The translations under genes were made by a program, and so were the position numbers. The notes under the pieces are model-generated. The model had not been told where the DNA came from. It saw only the letters and a program-made list of their open reading frames with translations, and ran no database searches. From CAYPZL01 sp964415045 (GTDB lineage: Bacteria; Planctomycetota; Phycisphaerae; Sedimentisphaerales; Anaerobacaceae), in assembly GCA_964415045.1 (NCBI GenBank), contig CAYPZL010000152.1, positions 1 to 14,093 on the forward strand: 14,093 bases of DNA, written 5' to 3'. Positions 7,013 to 14,093 of the stretch are shown in pieces (the stretch's first letter is position 1; each line of letters begins with the position of its first letter).

Positions 7013-10000
7013 TCAATGCGACGATGTCAAAACCACCACGGTCTGGTTGAGATCCGGTGCGGTGGCCGGCCAGGTAAGCGTGCCGCCTTCCTTGGTTTCG
7101 GCCTGAATATAGTACTCCAGATCGGCCCGTGCCGGCGGCAGGGCGACCGTGTAAACGGCGCGGGCGACGTGTTTCAGCGGAACGCAGCGGTACTCGCCCT
7201 TTCCCAGGGGACGCCAGTAGAGTGTGGTTTGCTTTACCTGGTCGTGTCCCAGGAGAACAATTTTGAGTCGCCAAGACTCTCCGAACGAAAGACTGGTCCG
7301 CTTGGCGGGCACGACAATACGTATGGGGCCGCGATAGTCTTGCCAAGGCTGACAGTCATCGGGCAACGGCCTGCCGAGCCGCTGCTCCAGCTTCGCATCG
7401 TGCTTCGTCAGCAGTTGCGTACGTAACATGGATTGTTGCTCCACGTTGGCAATCGTCCCCATCTCACTGGAATTGTTCAGGGTGCCAAGCAAGTATCCGA
7501 CCATCTCGCCCAGCAGGGGCACGAGTTGCCTGCGTCGCTCCAGCGCCTGCGTCAAGGCGGCCTCTTGTTTCGGTCTTGGAACGTTGGGATCGTCGATCTG
7601 TTCGATGAGCCCGTCCAGCTCACCGCGTCTGCAACCCAGTTGCGCCATGGCCCTGGTGTAGCGAAATTGATTGAGCCACCAGTCAAACCGCTCCAAGGAG
7701 CCCTTGCCCTGCACCGAGGGCCGCAGTGCGGCGAACTGTTCCACAAACTGATATTTGGCCTTCTCCTCTTCCCAGGGCTTGCGGTTGATCGCGATGACCC
7801 CCGGCCCTCTGTTCCAATGACACGGTCGCGGGAAGTGACCGTCCAACTTCTCGAAGATCGCCGCGGCTTCGGCAGCGACGCCGGCGCCGAACTGGTGGCG
7901 CGCCCAGTCACGGTAGAAATCTCCGGCAGGGAGATAGCGAGGCTCTTTCGGTGACTTCACATCAGCGGCATATTCACCGAACGCACTGCCGCCGCAGTTG
8001 ATCTTTCGTTGCACGCCATTGCCCTCAATCGCAATAGCCGCTATGCAGGGGTACTCGACGTGCGCGACGAAATCGATAGACAACTGTCCGTCATCGACAA
8101 CCACCTTCTCGAATACACGATCCAGGGCCCGGTTTTTGCCGACACGGTCAAAGATATCCAACCGGTCGATCACGCGTTGTCCCTGCAGCTCGACACTGAA
8201 TACGCGTTTGTTCGCCTGAGCATACGCCGGCTCACAGAATTTCAAGGTCACCGTATAGCTGCCATTGGGCAGGGCAAAACGATACGCGTCGAGATCGTAG
8301 CGAACCTGCTGATACAACTGATCGTCCTCGGTACCGGCAATCGGTGCGTTAAGATAGGAAACCACTTTCCCACCGAAGACCTGGACCGAGGGCTTCGGTG
8401 ACCGCGATGCGGATTCGGGCGCCTTGTCCCAGGTGCTCTGGTCCCATCCCGCCCAGGCCAGGGCCGCAACGTTTGGTCCCAACACGCGTGTCCGCCAAAG
8501 CAATCCCATCAAACCGGTGCAGCCGTAGGACCGTGCCTGGGCCGCATCTTTGCGCATGCGTCCCACCCACAACTGAGGCGTGATCATGCCCGGATCATCC
8601 TCAAACCAGGGAATCGCCCATTTGTCGCGCCCCTCGAGCCGTGAGAAGTTCGGCGAGACCGGCGCATTGCCCACCGAATGATTGATGCAGCTAAACGAAA
8701 TGTCCTTCGACAGGGCTCGGTCAAAGACCGGGAAATTATCCGCCATCCACCCCCACCCGCAGATGGCCAGATCGAAAGGCGCCTGGGCGGCCGCGGCCCC
8801 CGCTGCCATGCTCCGCACGTCCGCCAGAAAACCCGGCACCCCCACCGCGCCTTCATGGCCCCAGAGCCAGTAATAGTCAATCGGAAAGGTCCTCTTGATG
8901 CGAAGAAACATCCCCTCATACAGCTTTTGCACCACAGCCGGGTCATTCGGATCGAGGCCCAGCTCCTCCAGCCTCTCCCTGACCACCTGCGGAATATTCA
9001 AAGGTCCCTCGGTGCCCACACAGGTCTTTATGCCCAGGGAATTGGCATGACGGAACACCTCGTTCAACATGCGCCCGGCACGGGCAAACATCGCGTTGCT
9101 CTGTGCCGGAGTTTTGGGAAAGGGAAAATCGTGCGGCCGGTTGATTTCCGGGCCGTAATCGTCGCTCGGGAAGATGTCGGCGGCGCCGAAGCTGAATTCA
9201 CCCGTCTTCATCGGTCGATAACAACCGTAGGCAGCGTAGCGCTGGGTATTGTGCCAGGAGGTGCTGTCGGAAACCTTGACCGTGCCGTCCTCGTTACAGT
9301 CTTCAGGCAGCCCGATCCAGACGGTCGGCTCCGGGCCCAACGCCCCCTTGGGGTAGGTATGCAGCCCCACGAAGTTCATACGCATCTTCGGCAACTGCGA
9401 AACCACGGCCTTCCACTCCTCCAGGGTCCACCAGTCCGGGCCTTCCGGAAAATCATGGAACGGCAGGATGCCCCGCAGTGTGAACAGGGGCTCGTGGACT
9501 TCATCCAGAGAGGGGATCTCAAACGCGAGCTTCTCGTCGGGGATCACATCGCCGTGCAGGTAAAATCGCACACCGAGCGTCTCGATGAAATGATAGGCCC
9601 CGTACAACACGGCCACGTCGCTGCCGCCGGTAATACGAAGGACCCTGTTTCCCCCCCGACTGATGGTTCTCAGGCGATAAACCTGGTCGCCCAGTGATGC
9701 ATCTACAAGGAGTTCGATCGCCGGACCCGTCGCCGGAGGCCCAGGGGCTATCGACGGCAGTTCTCCGGTACGCAGATATACATAGCGCCGAATTTCCCGG
9801 GCGGCGAACTCTTGAAGAGCAGAGGCACCACCAGGACAGACGATCACGCAAGCCGGCGTCATTGCTTCATCAATAAGACGGACGACCTGTTTCGCCATGT
9901 GCTGATAGCCACTGGCGTTCCAATGGAATTTGTCCCCGGAGGCGAGTTGCAGCTTATCGCTCATCAGCCCATAGAGATCATTGACCGGGATGCCGTATTC

Positions 10001-10537
10001 CTTCATTACCCTGGCGGCGATGAGATTCCGGTCCCTGATTGTCTTGTTGTTGACCGGGTCAAGTGTAATCGGTTTGCCTTTTTCGGTGATCTGGGTGGTG
10101 CTGGCCCAGATCAACTTCGCGCCTCGGGCATGCGCGCGAATCGTATCCACGTACGCTCTCAGCAGCGTCTCGTATTCGTCGGCGCGAATCCTCCCTTTCG
10201 GCCAGCCATGCAGCCCGATATTGAAGTGGATCACGTGGTAAGGGCCGCGCGTCACAACCTTCTTCAGGTCGTCGTGCAGGTGCTCGCTTTTTAGATGCAA
10301 GGGCGTCAGCCAGACATCGACCGCTGCCTTGCCCTGAAGGGCGGCAGCAACCCGGCCGCGGTACCCGTTCATGATCGAATCACCGATCAAGAGGACCTTG
10401 GGCGTCCGGCCCGGATTCTCAGCCGGATAAAACCGCCACGGCCCACCGTCCGAATGTAACCCAAGTCTTTCATCGCTCTGTCCGGCAAGCAGCACGGAGG
10501 CGGAGAACAGGACAAGTAAGAATAGCAATTTCTTCAT
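7013..10537 (-). CDS. Secreted multidomain SGNH esterase / alpha-glucuronidase-like protein with malectin module (1174 aa)
   Basis: Residues 1-19 form a signal peptide. Residues 46-225 are an SGNH/GDSL hydrolase with Ser54 in IGDSI, Asn106 in HFNIGLHG and the Asp202/His205 pair in GDKFHWN. Residues 230-345 resemble the N-terminal beta domain of GH67-like enzymes (GGSDVAVLYGAYHFIETLGV). A barrel-like region follows (346-705), with candidate acidic residues around Glu510 (GTEGPLN) and Glu562 (WLWGHEGAVG). Residues 718-840 match a malectin/CBM57 fold (LPNGSYTVTLKFCEP, KRVFSVELQGQRVIDRLDIF). After it the GH67-like helical part resumes (DFYRDWARHQFG, 873-884), then a C-terminal beta domain. A role in removing acyl and uronyl side groups from hemicellulose is inferred. 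The start at 10537 has AAGGAAGG and a signal peptide; the longer frame from 10669 does not. It follows the GH120 gene by 181 bases. Confidence 0.85.
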   Translation of the reverse strand: MKKLLFLLVLFSASVLLAGQSDERLGLHSDGGPWRFYPAENPGRTPKVLLIGDSIMNGYRGRVAAALQGKAAVDVWLTPLHLKSEHLHDDLKKVVTRGPYHVIHFNIGLHGWPKGRIRADEYETLLRAYVDTIRAHARGAKLIWASTTQITEKGKPITLDPVNNKTIRDRNLIAARVMKEYGIPVNDLYGLMSDKLQLASGDKFHWNASGYQHMAKQVVRLIDEAMTPACVIVCPGGASALQEFAAREIRRYVYLRTGELPSIAPGPPATGPAIELLVDASLGDQVYRLRTISRGGNRVLRITGGSDVAVLYGAYHFIETLGVRFYLHGDVIPDEKLAFEIPSLDEVHEPLFTLRGILPFHDFPEGPDWWTLEEWKAVVSQLPKMRMNFVGLHTYPKGALGPEPTVWIGLPEDCNEDGTVKVSDSTSWHNTQRYAAYGCYRPMKTGEFSFGAADIFPSDDYGPEINRPHDFPFPKTPAQSNAMFARAGRMLNEVFRHANSLGIKTCVGTEGPLNIPQVVRERLEELGLDPNDPAVVQKLYEGMFLRIKRTFPIDYYWLWGHEGAVGVPGFLADVRSMAAGAAAAQAPFDLAICGWGWMADNFPVFDRALSKDISFSCINHSVGNAPVSPNFSRLEGRDKWAIPWFEDDPGMITPQLWVGRMRKDAAQARSYGCTGLMGLLWRTRVLGPNVAALAWAGWDQSTWDKAPESASRSPKPSVQVFGGKVVSYLNAPIAGTEDDQLYQQVRYDLDAYRFALPNGSYTVTLKFCEPAYAQANKRVFSVELQGQRVIDRLDIFDRVGKNRALDRVFEKVVVDDGQLSIDFVAHVEYPCIAAIAIEGNGVQRKINCGGSAFGEYAADVKSPKEPRYLPAGDFYRDWARHQFGAGVAAEAAAIFEKLDGHFPRPCHWNRGPGVIAINRKPWEEEKAKYQFVEQFAALRPSVQGKGSLERFDWWLNQFRYTRAMAQLGCRRGELDGLIEQIDDPNVPRPKQEAALTQALERRRQLVPLLGEMVGYLLGTLNNSSEMGTIANVEQQSMLRTQLLTKHDAKLEQRLGRPLPDDCQPWQDYRGPIRIVVPAKRTSLSFGESWRLKIVLLGHDQVKQTTLYWRPLGKGEYRCVPLKHVARAVYTVALPPARADLEYYIQAETKEGGTLTWPATAPDLNQTVVVLTSSH

Positions 10538-10542
10538 GACAT

Positions 10543-10550
10543 CCTTCCTT
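10543..10550 (-). promoter_or_regulatory. Ribosome binding site fixing the esterase/glucuronidase start at 10537
   Basis: AAGGAAGG on the minus strand, five bases before the ATG that opens the signal peptide MKKLLFLLVL. Confidence 0.75.
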
Positions 10551-10623
10551 GCAACTTCAGCGACTCCGTTACTGCCAACAACGTGGGGGATCCAGAGCCC
10601 CGAGGGTGAACTGCTATCACGCC

Positions 10624-10641
10624 GGCGAGACAACGCTCGCC
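10624..10641 (-). other. Perfect 6-bp inverted repeat in the leader of the esterase/glucuronidase gene
   Basis: GGCGAG (10624-10629) and CTCGCC (10636-10641) flank a 6-base loop, about 90 bases upstream of the start codon. It could be a leader hairpin or an operator for a regulator. The evidence is the symmetry alone. Confidence 0.3.
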
Positions 10642-10690
10642 CCGCGCAAAAGAACGTCACCGTTTGCATTCATAATCACATGCCTGCGCT

Positions 10691-10710
10691 ATGGCTGTGG
10701 CAGGAGCCAT
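10691..10710 (-). other. Small hairpin just downstream of the GH120 gene
   Basis: ATGGCT (10691-10696) and AGCCAT (10705-10710) are perfectly complementary and lie 8-28 bases after the GH120 stop. No T-run follows on the minus strand, so read-through into the next gene is more likely than termination. Confidence 0.3.
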
Positions 10711-10718
10711 GTTCGAAG

Positions 10719-13007
10719 TCACCACACCTTCAACTCGAGCCTGCCTTGCCCCTTACGCTCGAAAGGACCAACACAGGGGTTGGCGGTGTTTCGCTTGTTT
10801 CCGAAGTAATCGGTGTCGAGGCGGTACGGCGTGCCGTCGGGCTGTTCGTAGGGCAGATTCGGGGTCTTGGCCTTGCCGAGCAGCTCCGTCGTGACCAGTT
10901 GACGCTCTGGCTTGGCCCAGGCCTTGTCGAGCCTCATCCGCAGAACCATGCCGTCATTTTTCTCCGTCAGCTCCAGGGCAGGATCGAACGTGGCCTGCAC
11001 GAGCGGGTCGGCTTCGTGCTTCGACGGCTTGGCGCCGTTGAGGAACACATTGCCGGCCATGAACACGGGCAGCGTCGCGCGGTCATAGGCGGCCAGACCG
11101 CCGTTGACGAAGATGTTGTTGTAGTAGCGCTCGTCGCCGCTGGGATTCGGCGCCAGACCCGCGACCTCGGTGGAGTGGGCCTTGAGATGCGGCGTCAGAC
11201 GGCGTTCACCGACAATCACATGGATCTGACCAGCGATCAGGTTGTGAACGTACGCGCCGCCCTGGGAGTTGACCAGGATGCCGTTGCGCGAGAGGAAAAT
11301 ATTGTTGTCCACCAGGAACGGTCCGTGATTGACTTCCACGAAGAGGTCTTCGCTGGGGCCGTTGTCGTGCAGCAGGTTCCGGGTGACGTGTGTGCCCTGG
11401 GTCATCCAGTCGAGCCAGATTCCGCGGCACGCCCGGTAGATGTGATTCCGGCTGATGACGGTATCGATCGCGCCGTGGAACTTGATGCCGGCCATTTCGG
11501 CGCCTGAAAACAATCGGCGGATATGGATGTCGTGAATCACGTTGTCGGTGACTGTGCAGAAGACCGGCCCCATGCTGCCGACGATCCCCGCCTGCTCACA
11601 GTGGGCGATGTGGTTGTTCCGCACGATGTGGTGGCCGATGTTCTCCTTCGACCAGCCCCTTGCCAGCGCCCGTTCGATCGTCTTGACGTACCCCTCGGCG
11701 GTATTGGCCGACGTGTTGTCATACTGATCGCCGTGCTTGCCGAGCGTGATACCCACGCACGTCGAATAGCGAATGTCGCAGTCTTCGATGATCCACCCCT
11801 TGCTCCAGTGGGTACCGATCAGACCGATCTGCTCGGCGGTGGGCGGCGCCCAGGGCGTGGCCGCGTGCATCATGCTGAAGCCGCGCACGGTGATGTAATT
11901 GACGCCCGGCTTCTCCGGATAGAACACCGCCTGGCGAACGTTGATCTCAACCTCGGCCTCGTTGGGATTGACGTCCTCGAACTGCGCCCAGATGGTGGTG
12001 TTCGACGCATCCACCCTGGCAAACCACAGGCGAACATCCGCTTGGCTCTCGGCTTCGAGTCCCTTGAACGTCAGGCAGATCGTCTTGACCCCGCTGACCG
12101 GCTTGATCCTGGCTTGGAACGAAGACCACGCTTGCCACCCGCCGGTGTTCGGGACCTTACAGGAGCCCAGCAGCTCCCCATCCGGACCATCCAGGCGAAC
12201 CTCGATGGTCCCGCCGCGGGTAGCCGAAGCGGCGCGAATCTCGATCTGACGCGTGCGCCGGCCGAAATCGACGCCCTCGTACCGCATCCAGTCGCCCTGC
12301 TCGATCCAGCCGACACACTTTCCGCCTTCCGAGCAAGGCGCCGTTTGCACGCCATGCTGGGCCGCAAAACGCTCCGCCGGGACCCGCTCGGAGCCTTCCG
12401 AGGCCGCACTGGGCCGCAGCCAAGCGACATTGAGCAGAGTCCCCTGCCCCCCCGGGACATACGACGAAGCGGCTTGCCCGACGGGTTTGAGGACGTCCTC
12501 CAGCTTGGCTGCTTCAGTCAGCCAGTGACCGTTCAGATAGACCGCGCCGGTGTGATGTTCCCGCCCTCTCGGATTGAACCAGTCGCCGCGAATCAAGTCA
12601 CTGTACGGGTTGAAGTCCCCGAACAGCCGGTTGGGGACGGTGACCTTCCAGGCATCGTTTTGCACCTTCTGCCAGCCCTTGATGACTTCCGATCCCTTGA
12701 TGACGACTTTCGCACCCGGGGCGGCTTCGTAGACGATGCGTTTTCGATCGGACGTGCCCCCACGCGGCGGGTCGATCCGTTCGCGATAGACGCCCTCGTG
12801 CACGATCACCCTGTCACCGCCTTGCGCCAGGCGTGCCGCCGCCGAGATGGTCCGCAGCGGATGAGACGCCGAACCGTCGTGGGCGTCGTCGCCCTCCACG
12901 GAAACATGGTATTCCCTGCCCGCCAGCGCGTCGGCCCGAGCGGGGAACGAGACAACACCAAACGCGGCGTACAGTCCGGCACAAATCAGGATCGCTTTCA
13001 TACGCAT
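10719..13007 (-). CDS. Secreted GH120-type beta-xylosidase with an internal CBM6-like domain (762 aa)
   Basis: GH120 enzymes are right-handed parallel beta-helix xylosidases that release xylose from xylo-oligosaccharides. Residues 1-26 form a signal peptide. GH120-like segments include HEGVYRERIDPPRGGTSD (70-87), HAATPWAPPTAEQIGLIG (381-398), WSKGWIIED and WSKENIG, and SQGGAYVHNLIAG (581-593). As I remember the family (XylC), the nucleophile Asp lies in LWLDW and the acid/base Glu in VFVEV; the equivalents here are Asp533 (IWLDW) and Glu558 (LFVEV), both intact. Residues about 209-332 form a CBM6-like beta sandwich (GWIEQGDWMRYEGVDFG, GGWQAWSSF) interrupting the catalytic fold. The start at 13007 has AAGGGA seven bases upstream; GTG 13010 and ATG 13001 are alternatives. 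It is the first gene of the minus-strand group and diverges from the COQ7-like gene. Confidence 0.9.
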   Translation of the reverse strand: MRMKAILICAGLYAAFGVVSFPARADALAGREYHVSVEGDDAHDGSASHPLRTISAAARLAQGGDRVIVHEGVYRERIDPPRGGTSDRKRIVYEAAPGAKVVIKGSEVIKGWQKVQNDAWKVTVPNRLFGDFNPYSDLIRGDWFNPRGREHHTGAVYLNGHWLTEAAKLEDVLKPVGQAASSYVPGGQGTLLNVAWLRPSAASEGSERVPAERFAAQHGVQTAPCSEGGKCVGWIEQGDWMRYEGVDFGRRTRQIEIRAASATRGGTIEVRLDGPDGELLGSCKVPNTGGWQAWSSFQARIKPVSGVKTICLTFKGLEAESQADVRLWFARVDASNTTIWAQFEDVNPNEAEVEINVRQAVFYPEKPGVNYITVRGFSMMHAATPWAPPTAEQIGLIGTHWSKGWIIEDCDIRYSTCVGITLGKHGDQYDNTSANTAEGYVKTIERALARGWSKENIGHHIVRNNHIAHCEQAGIVGSMGPVFCTVTDNVIHDIHIRRLFSGAEMAGIKFHGAIDTVISRNHIYRACRGIWLDWMTQGTHVTRNLLHDNGPSEDLFVEVNHGPFLVDNNIFLSRNGILVNSQGGAYVHNLIAGQIHVIVGERRLTPHLKAHSTEVAGLAPNPSGDERYYNNIFVNGGLAAYDRATLPVFMAGNVFLNGAKPSKHEADPLVQATFDPALELTEKNDGMVLRMRLDKAWAKPERQLVTTELLGKAKTPNLPYEQPDGTPYRLDTDYFGNKRNTANPCVGPFERKGQGRLELKVW

Positions 13008-13229
13008 CACACTATCCCTTCAACAGTCACACCGGCGATTGTAGGGCAAGCCATCGGTCAGCCCGTTGCCGACCGCCCCTCATGTATACAACGCTTCGCC
13101 CGCGCTGCAAACCGTTTGGCCGGCTTGCCGACAGGTTTTTTTGCCGGCCCGCATCCGATCGGAAAGTGCAACGGTTCCCGGTACGACCTCGCAAATCCGG
13201 CTCTGGTCGCACGGCGCGTCATTCGGGCT

Positions 13230-13258
13230 TTGACACTGCAACGGTCTGCGCCGACAAT
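13230..13258 (+). promoter_or_regulatory. Candidate sigma70-type promoter of the COQ7-like gene
   Basis: A perfect TTGACA -35 box (13230-13235) and GACAAT -10 box (13253-13258, four of six consensus bases) are separated by exactly 17 bases. The start of transcription would fall near 13265, leaving a leader of about 110 bases. Confidence 0.5.
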
Positions 13259-13265
13259 ATCGGCG
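13249..13265. promoter_or_regulatory. Inverted repeat over the -10 box, possible operator
   Basis: CGCCGA (13249-13254) and TCGGCG (13260-13265) are perfect complements around the 5-base centre CAATA. The site covers the -10 element and the probable start of transcription, where a bound repressor would block the polymerase. A chance GC-rich palindrome cannot be excluded. Confidence 0.35.
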
Positions 13266-13373
13266 GTAACTCACAGAACCGAGCGGGCCCGGCGGCGTAT
13301 AGGACGGCGCGAAGGGCTGTGGAGGGGCAAACTGCCCATGCTGATTCTGGAATAGGATTAAAGGGAGCTACCG

Positions 13374-13931
13374 ATGGCTGAGAACCAGGAAACGCCGGCG
13401 GACACGAAATACGACATCTCGATCATTCGCCCGCAAATGCGGGACGAGGACTTCAAGATGCGCGGCGAGGGCTACCCGCCCGAACGGCTGGCCACGATCA
13501 AGAAGGGGCTGCGGACACTCCACACGCTGGAGCTGATGGCCCAGACCACCTATAAATTCCAGCTTACCAGAGAAAAGAGCGAGCTGAATCGCCAGCTTGT
13601 CGCAGCCATGTGCAACGAAATGGGCCACTACCAGGATTTCCAGGTCAAGCTCTACGAATACGGGTTCCGCCCGAGCATCCTGCGCCCGGCGTACTGGATG
13701 GTCGGATTCGCGTTCGGCTTCGGCTCGCGTCTCCTGGGCAAAAAGGCGATGTTCAAGACGGGCGTCTGGGTCGAGTCCAAGGCGGTCCACCACTACGCCG
13801 AGCTGCTGGAGACTATCGACTGGGACGACGAGACCCGCAAGGTCATCGAGAAAGACCAAGCCGACGAAGACGGTCACATCAACCGCTGGAAAGCCCTGCT
13901 GGAGCAGGCATCCGCCCCTTCCGGCAACTGA
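13374..13931 (+). CDS. COQ7-family di-iron protein (demethoxyubiquinone hydroxylase-like, 185 aa)
   Basis: COQ7 proteins are membrane-associated, ferritin-like di-iron monooxygenases that hydroxylate demethoxyubiquinol in ubiquinone synthesis. All six expected iron ligands are visible: Glu53 in HTLELMA, Glu82 and His85 in CNEMGHYQDF, Glu134 in WVESKAVHHY, and Glu165 and His168 in DEDGHINRW. The central segment WMVGFAFGFGSRLLGKKAMF (108-127) matches the hydrophobic GF-x-x-G...LLG-x-KAM stretch by which the family contacts the membrane. The length is typical. AGGGAG (13362-13367) six bases before the ATG supports the start. It stands alone on its strand. No other quinone gene is in view, and planctomycetes mostly make menaquinone, so the physiological substrate is uncertain. 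Confidence 0.88.
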   Translation: MAENQETPADTKYDISIIRPQMRDEDFKMRGEGYPPERLATIKKGLRTLHTLELMAQTTYKFQLTREKSELNRQLVAAMCNEMGHYQDFQVKLYEYGFRPSILRPAYWMVGFAFGFGSRLLGKKAMFKTGVWVESKAVHHYAELLETIDWDDETRKVIEKDQADEDGHINRWKALLEQASAPSGN

Positions 13932-13950
13932 TAGCCGCCTGCAACACCTG

Positions 13951-13999
13951 CGCCTGCAAATATGCACAGGCGACGTCTGTCCCGGGGACAAGCGTCGCC
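13951..13999 (+). repeat. Overlapping hairpins, REP-like element downstream of the COQ7-like gene
   Basis: A 14-base arm at 13969-13982 pairs with 13986-13999 (12 of 14 positions) across a 3-base loop, centred on TGTCCCGGGGACA. A second stem, CGCCTG (13951-13956) with CAGGCG (13967-13972), shares four bases with the first, so only one can form. No T-run follows, which argues against a simple intrinsic terminator. The shape resembles dispersed palindromic (REP-like) sequences. Confidence 0.5.
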
Positions 14000-14011
14000 C
14001 GTCATATAAGG

Positions 14012-14038
14012 ACTGAACTTTTGCAAAATGGAGATTAG
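14012..14038 (-). repeat. Right copy of the 27-bp inverted repeat
   Basis: Exact reverse complement of 28-54, again with the TTTTGCAAAA core (14019-14028). It lies 12 bases after the hairpin element and 80 bases after the COQ7-like stop codon. The 55 bases to its right hold no feature I can support. Confidence 0.85.
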
Positions 14039-14093
14039 TACGACAGCGCGACTTATCGTTTTGGACAACCTTCAATCCGCGATTTTCGGCCAT

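Larger units (their letters stand above)
13011..13373. promoter_or_regulatory. Divergent intergenic region between the GH120 and COQ7-like genes
   Basis: This 363-base gap holds no convincing gene. On the plus strand it carries a good promoter at 13230-13258 overlapped by an inverted repeat. A 9-base direct repeat, TGCAACGGT, occurs at 13167-13175 and 13237-13245, the second copy inside the promoter spacer. The minus-strand ribosome site for GH120 is AAGGGA (13015-13020), and a weak TATACA box (13082-13087) with a TTTGCA box 17 bases upstream could drive that gene. A seven-T run lies at 13134-13140 without a convincing stem. Confidence 0.6.

Noticed and set aside
13101..13145. Intrinsic terminator at the seven-T run
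   Set aside because: The preceding stem is only about four pairs with a two-base loop, and no plus-strand gene ends upstream of it.
28..14038. Composite transposon bounded by the 27-bp repeats
   Set aside because: No transposase, integrase or target duplication is visible, and the content is largely housekeeping or metabolic. The repeat itself is kept as a finding.
13368..14093. Minus-strand frame running from the right edge across the COQ7-like gene
   Set aside because: It is fully antisense to a gene with clear family motifs, and it runs through the hairpin element and the 27-bp repeat.

Overview
The window looks like chromosomal DNA of a GC-rich, saccharolytic planctomycete, probably of the Phycisphaerae/Sedimentisphaerales type. 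That placement is an inference from the mix of large secreted, modular carbohydrate-active enzymes and one COQ7-like gene; there is no rRNA or marker gene to confirm it. No rRNA, tRNA, CRISPR array or intact mobile element is visible.

Layout. Six genes lie on the minus strand and are read from right to left. They are a secreted GH120-type beta-xylosidase with a CBM6-like insertion (13007-10719), a secreted SGNH-esterase / alpha-glucuronidase-like protein with a malectin module (10537-7013), transketolase (6795-4768), a secreted TIM-barrel glycosidase-like protein (4673-3483), S-adenosylhomocysteine hydrolase (3364-2105), and an unrecognised seven-helix membrane protein (2029-74). One plus-strand gene, a COQ7-family di-iron protein (13374-13931), diverges from the beta-xylosidase across a 363-base regulatory region. 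Four start codons were moved inward from the longest reading frame on Shine-Dalgarno and signal-peptide evidence.

How the genes may work together. The two large secreted enzymes fit debranching and end-trimming of acetylated or glucuronylated xylan: the esterase and glucuronidase-like domains would remove side groups and GH120 would release xylose. Transketolase is the entry enzyme of the non-oxidative pentose phosphate pathway that consumes xylose carbon, so its position inside the group is suggestive. SAHH and the membrane protein look like neighbours rather than members; SAHH has its own plausible promoter.

Non-genic items of note. A degraded group II intron maturase C-terminus sits in the 217-base gap between transketolase and the esterase/glucuronidase gene. 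A perfect 27-base inverted repeat occurs close to both window ends. Overlapping, mutually exclusive hairpins lie downstream of the COQ7-like gene and upstream of ahcY. I found no clear novel defence or mobile system. The most unusual points are the carbohydrate-binding modules inserted inside catalytic domains and the repeats at the window ends.
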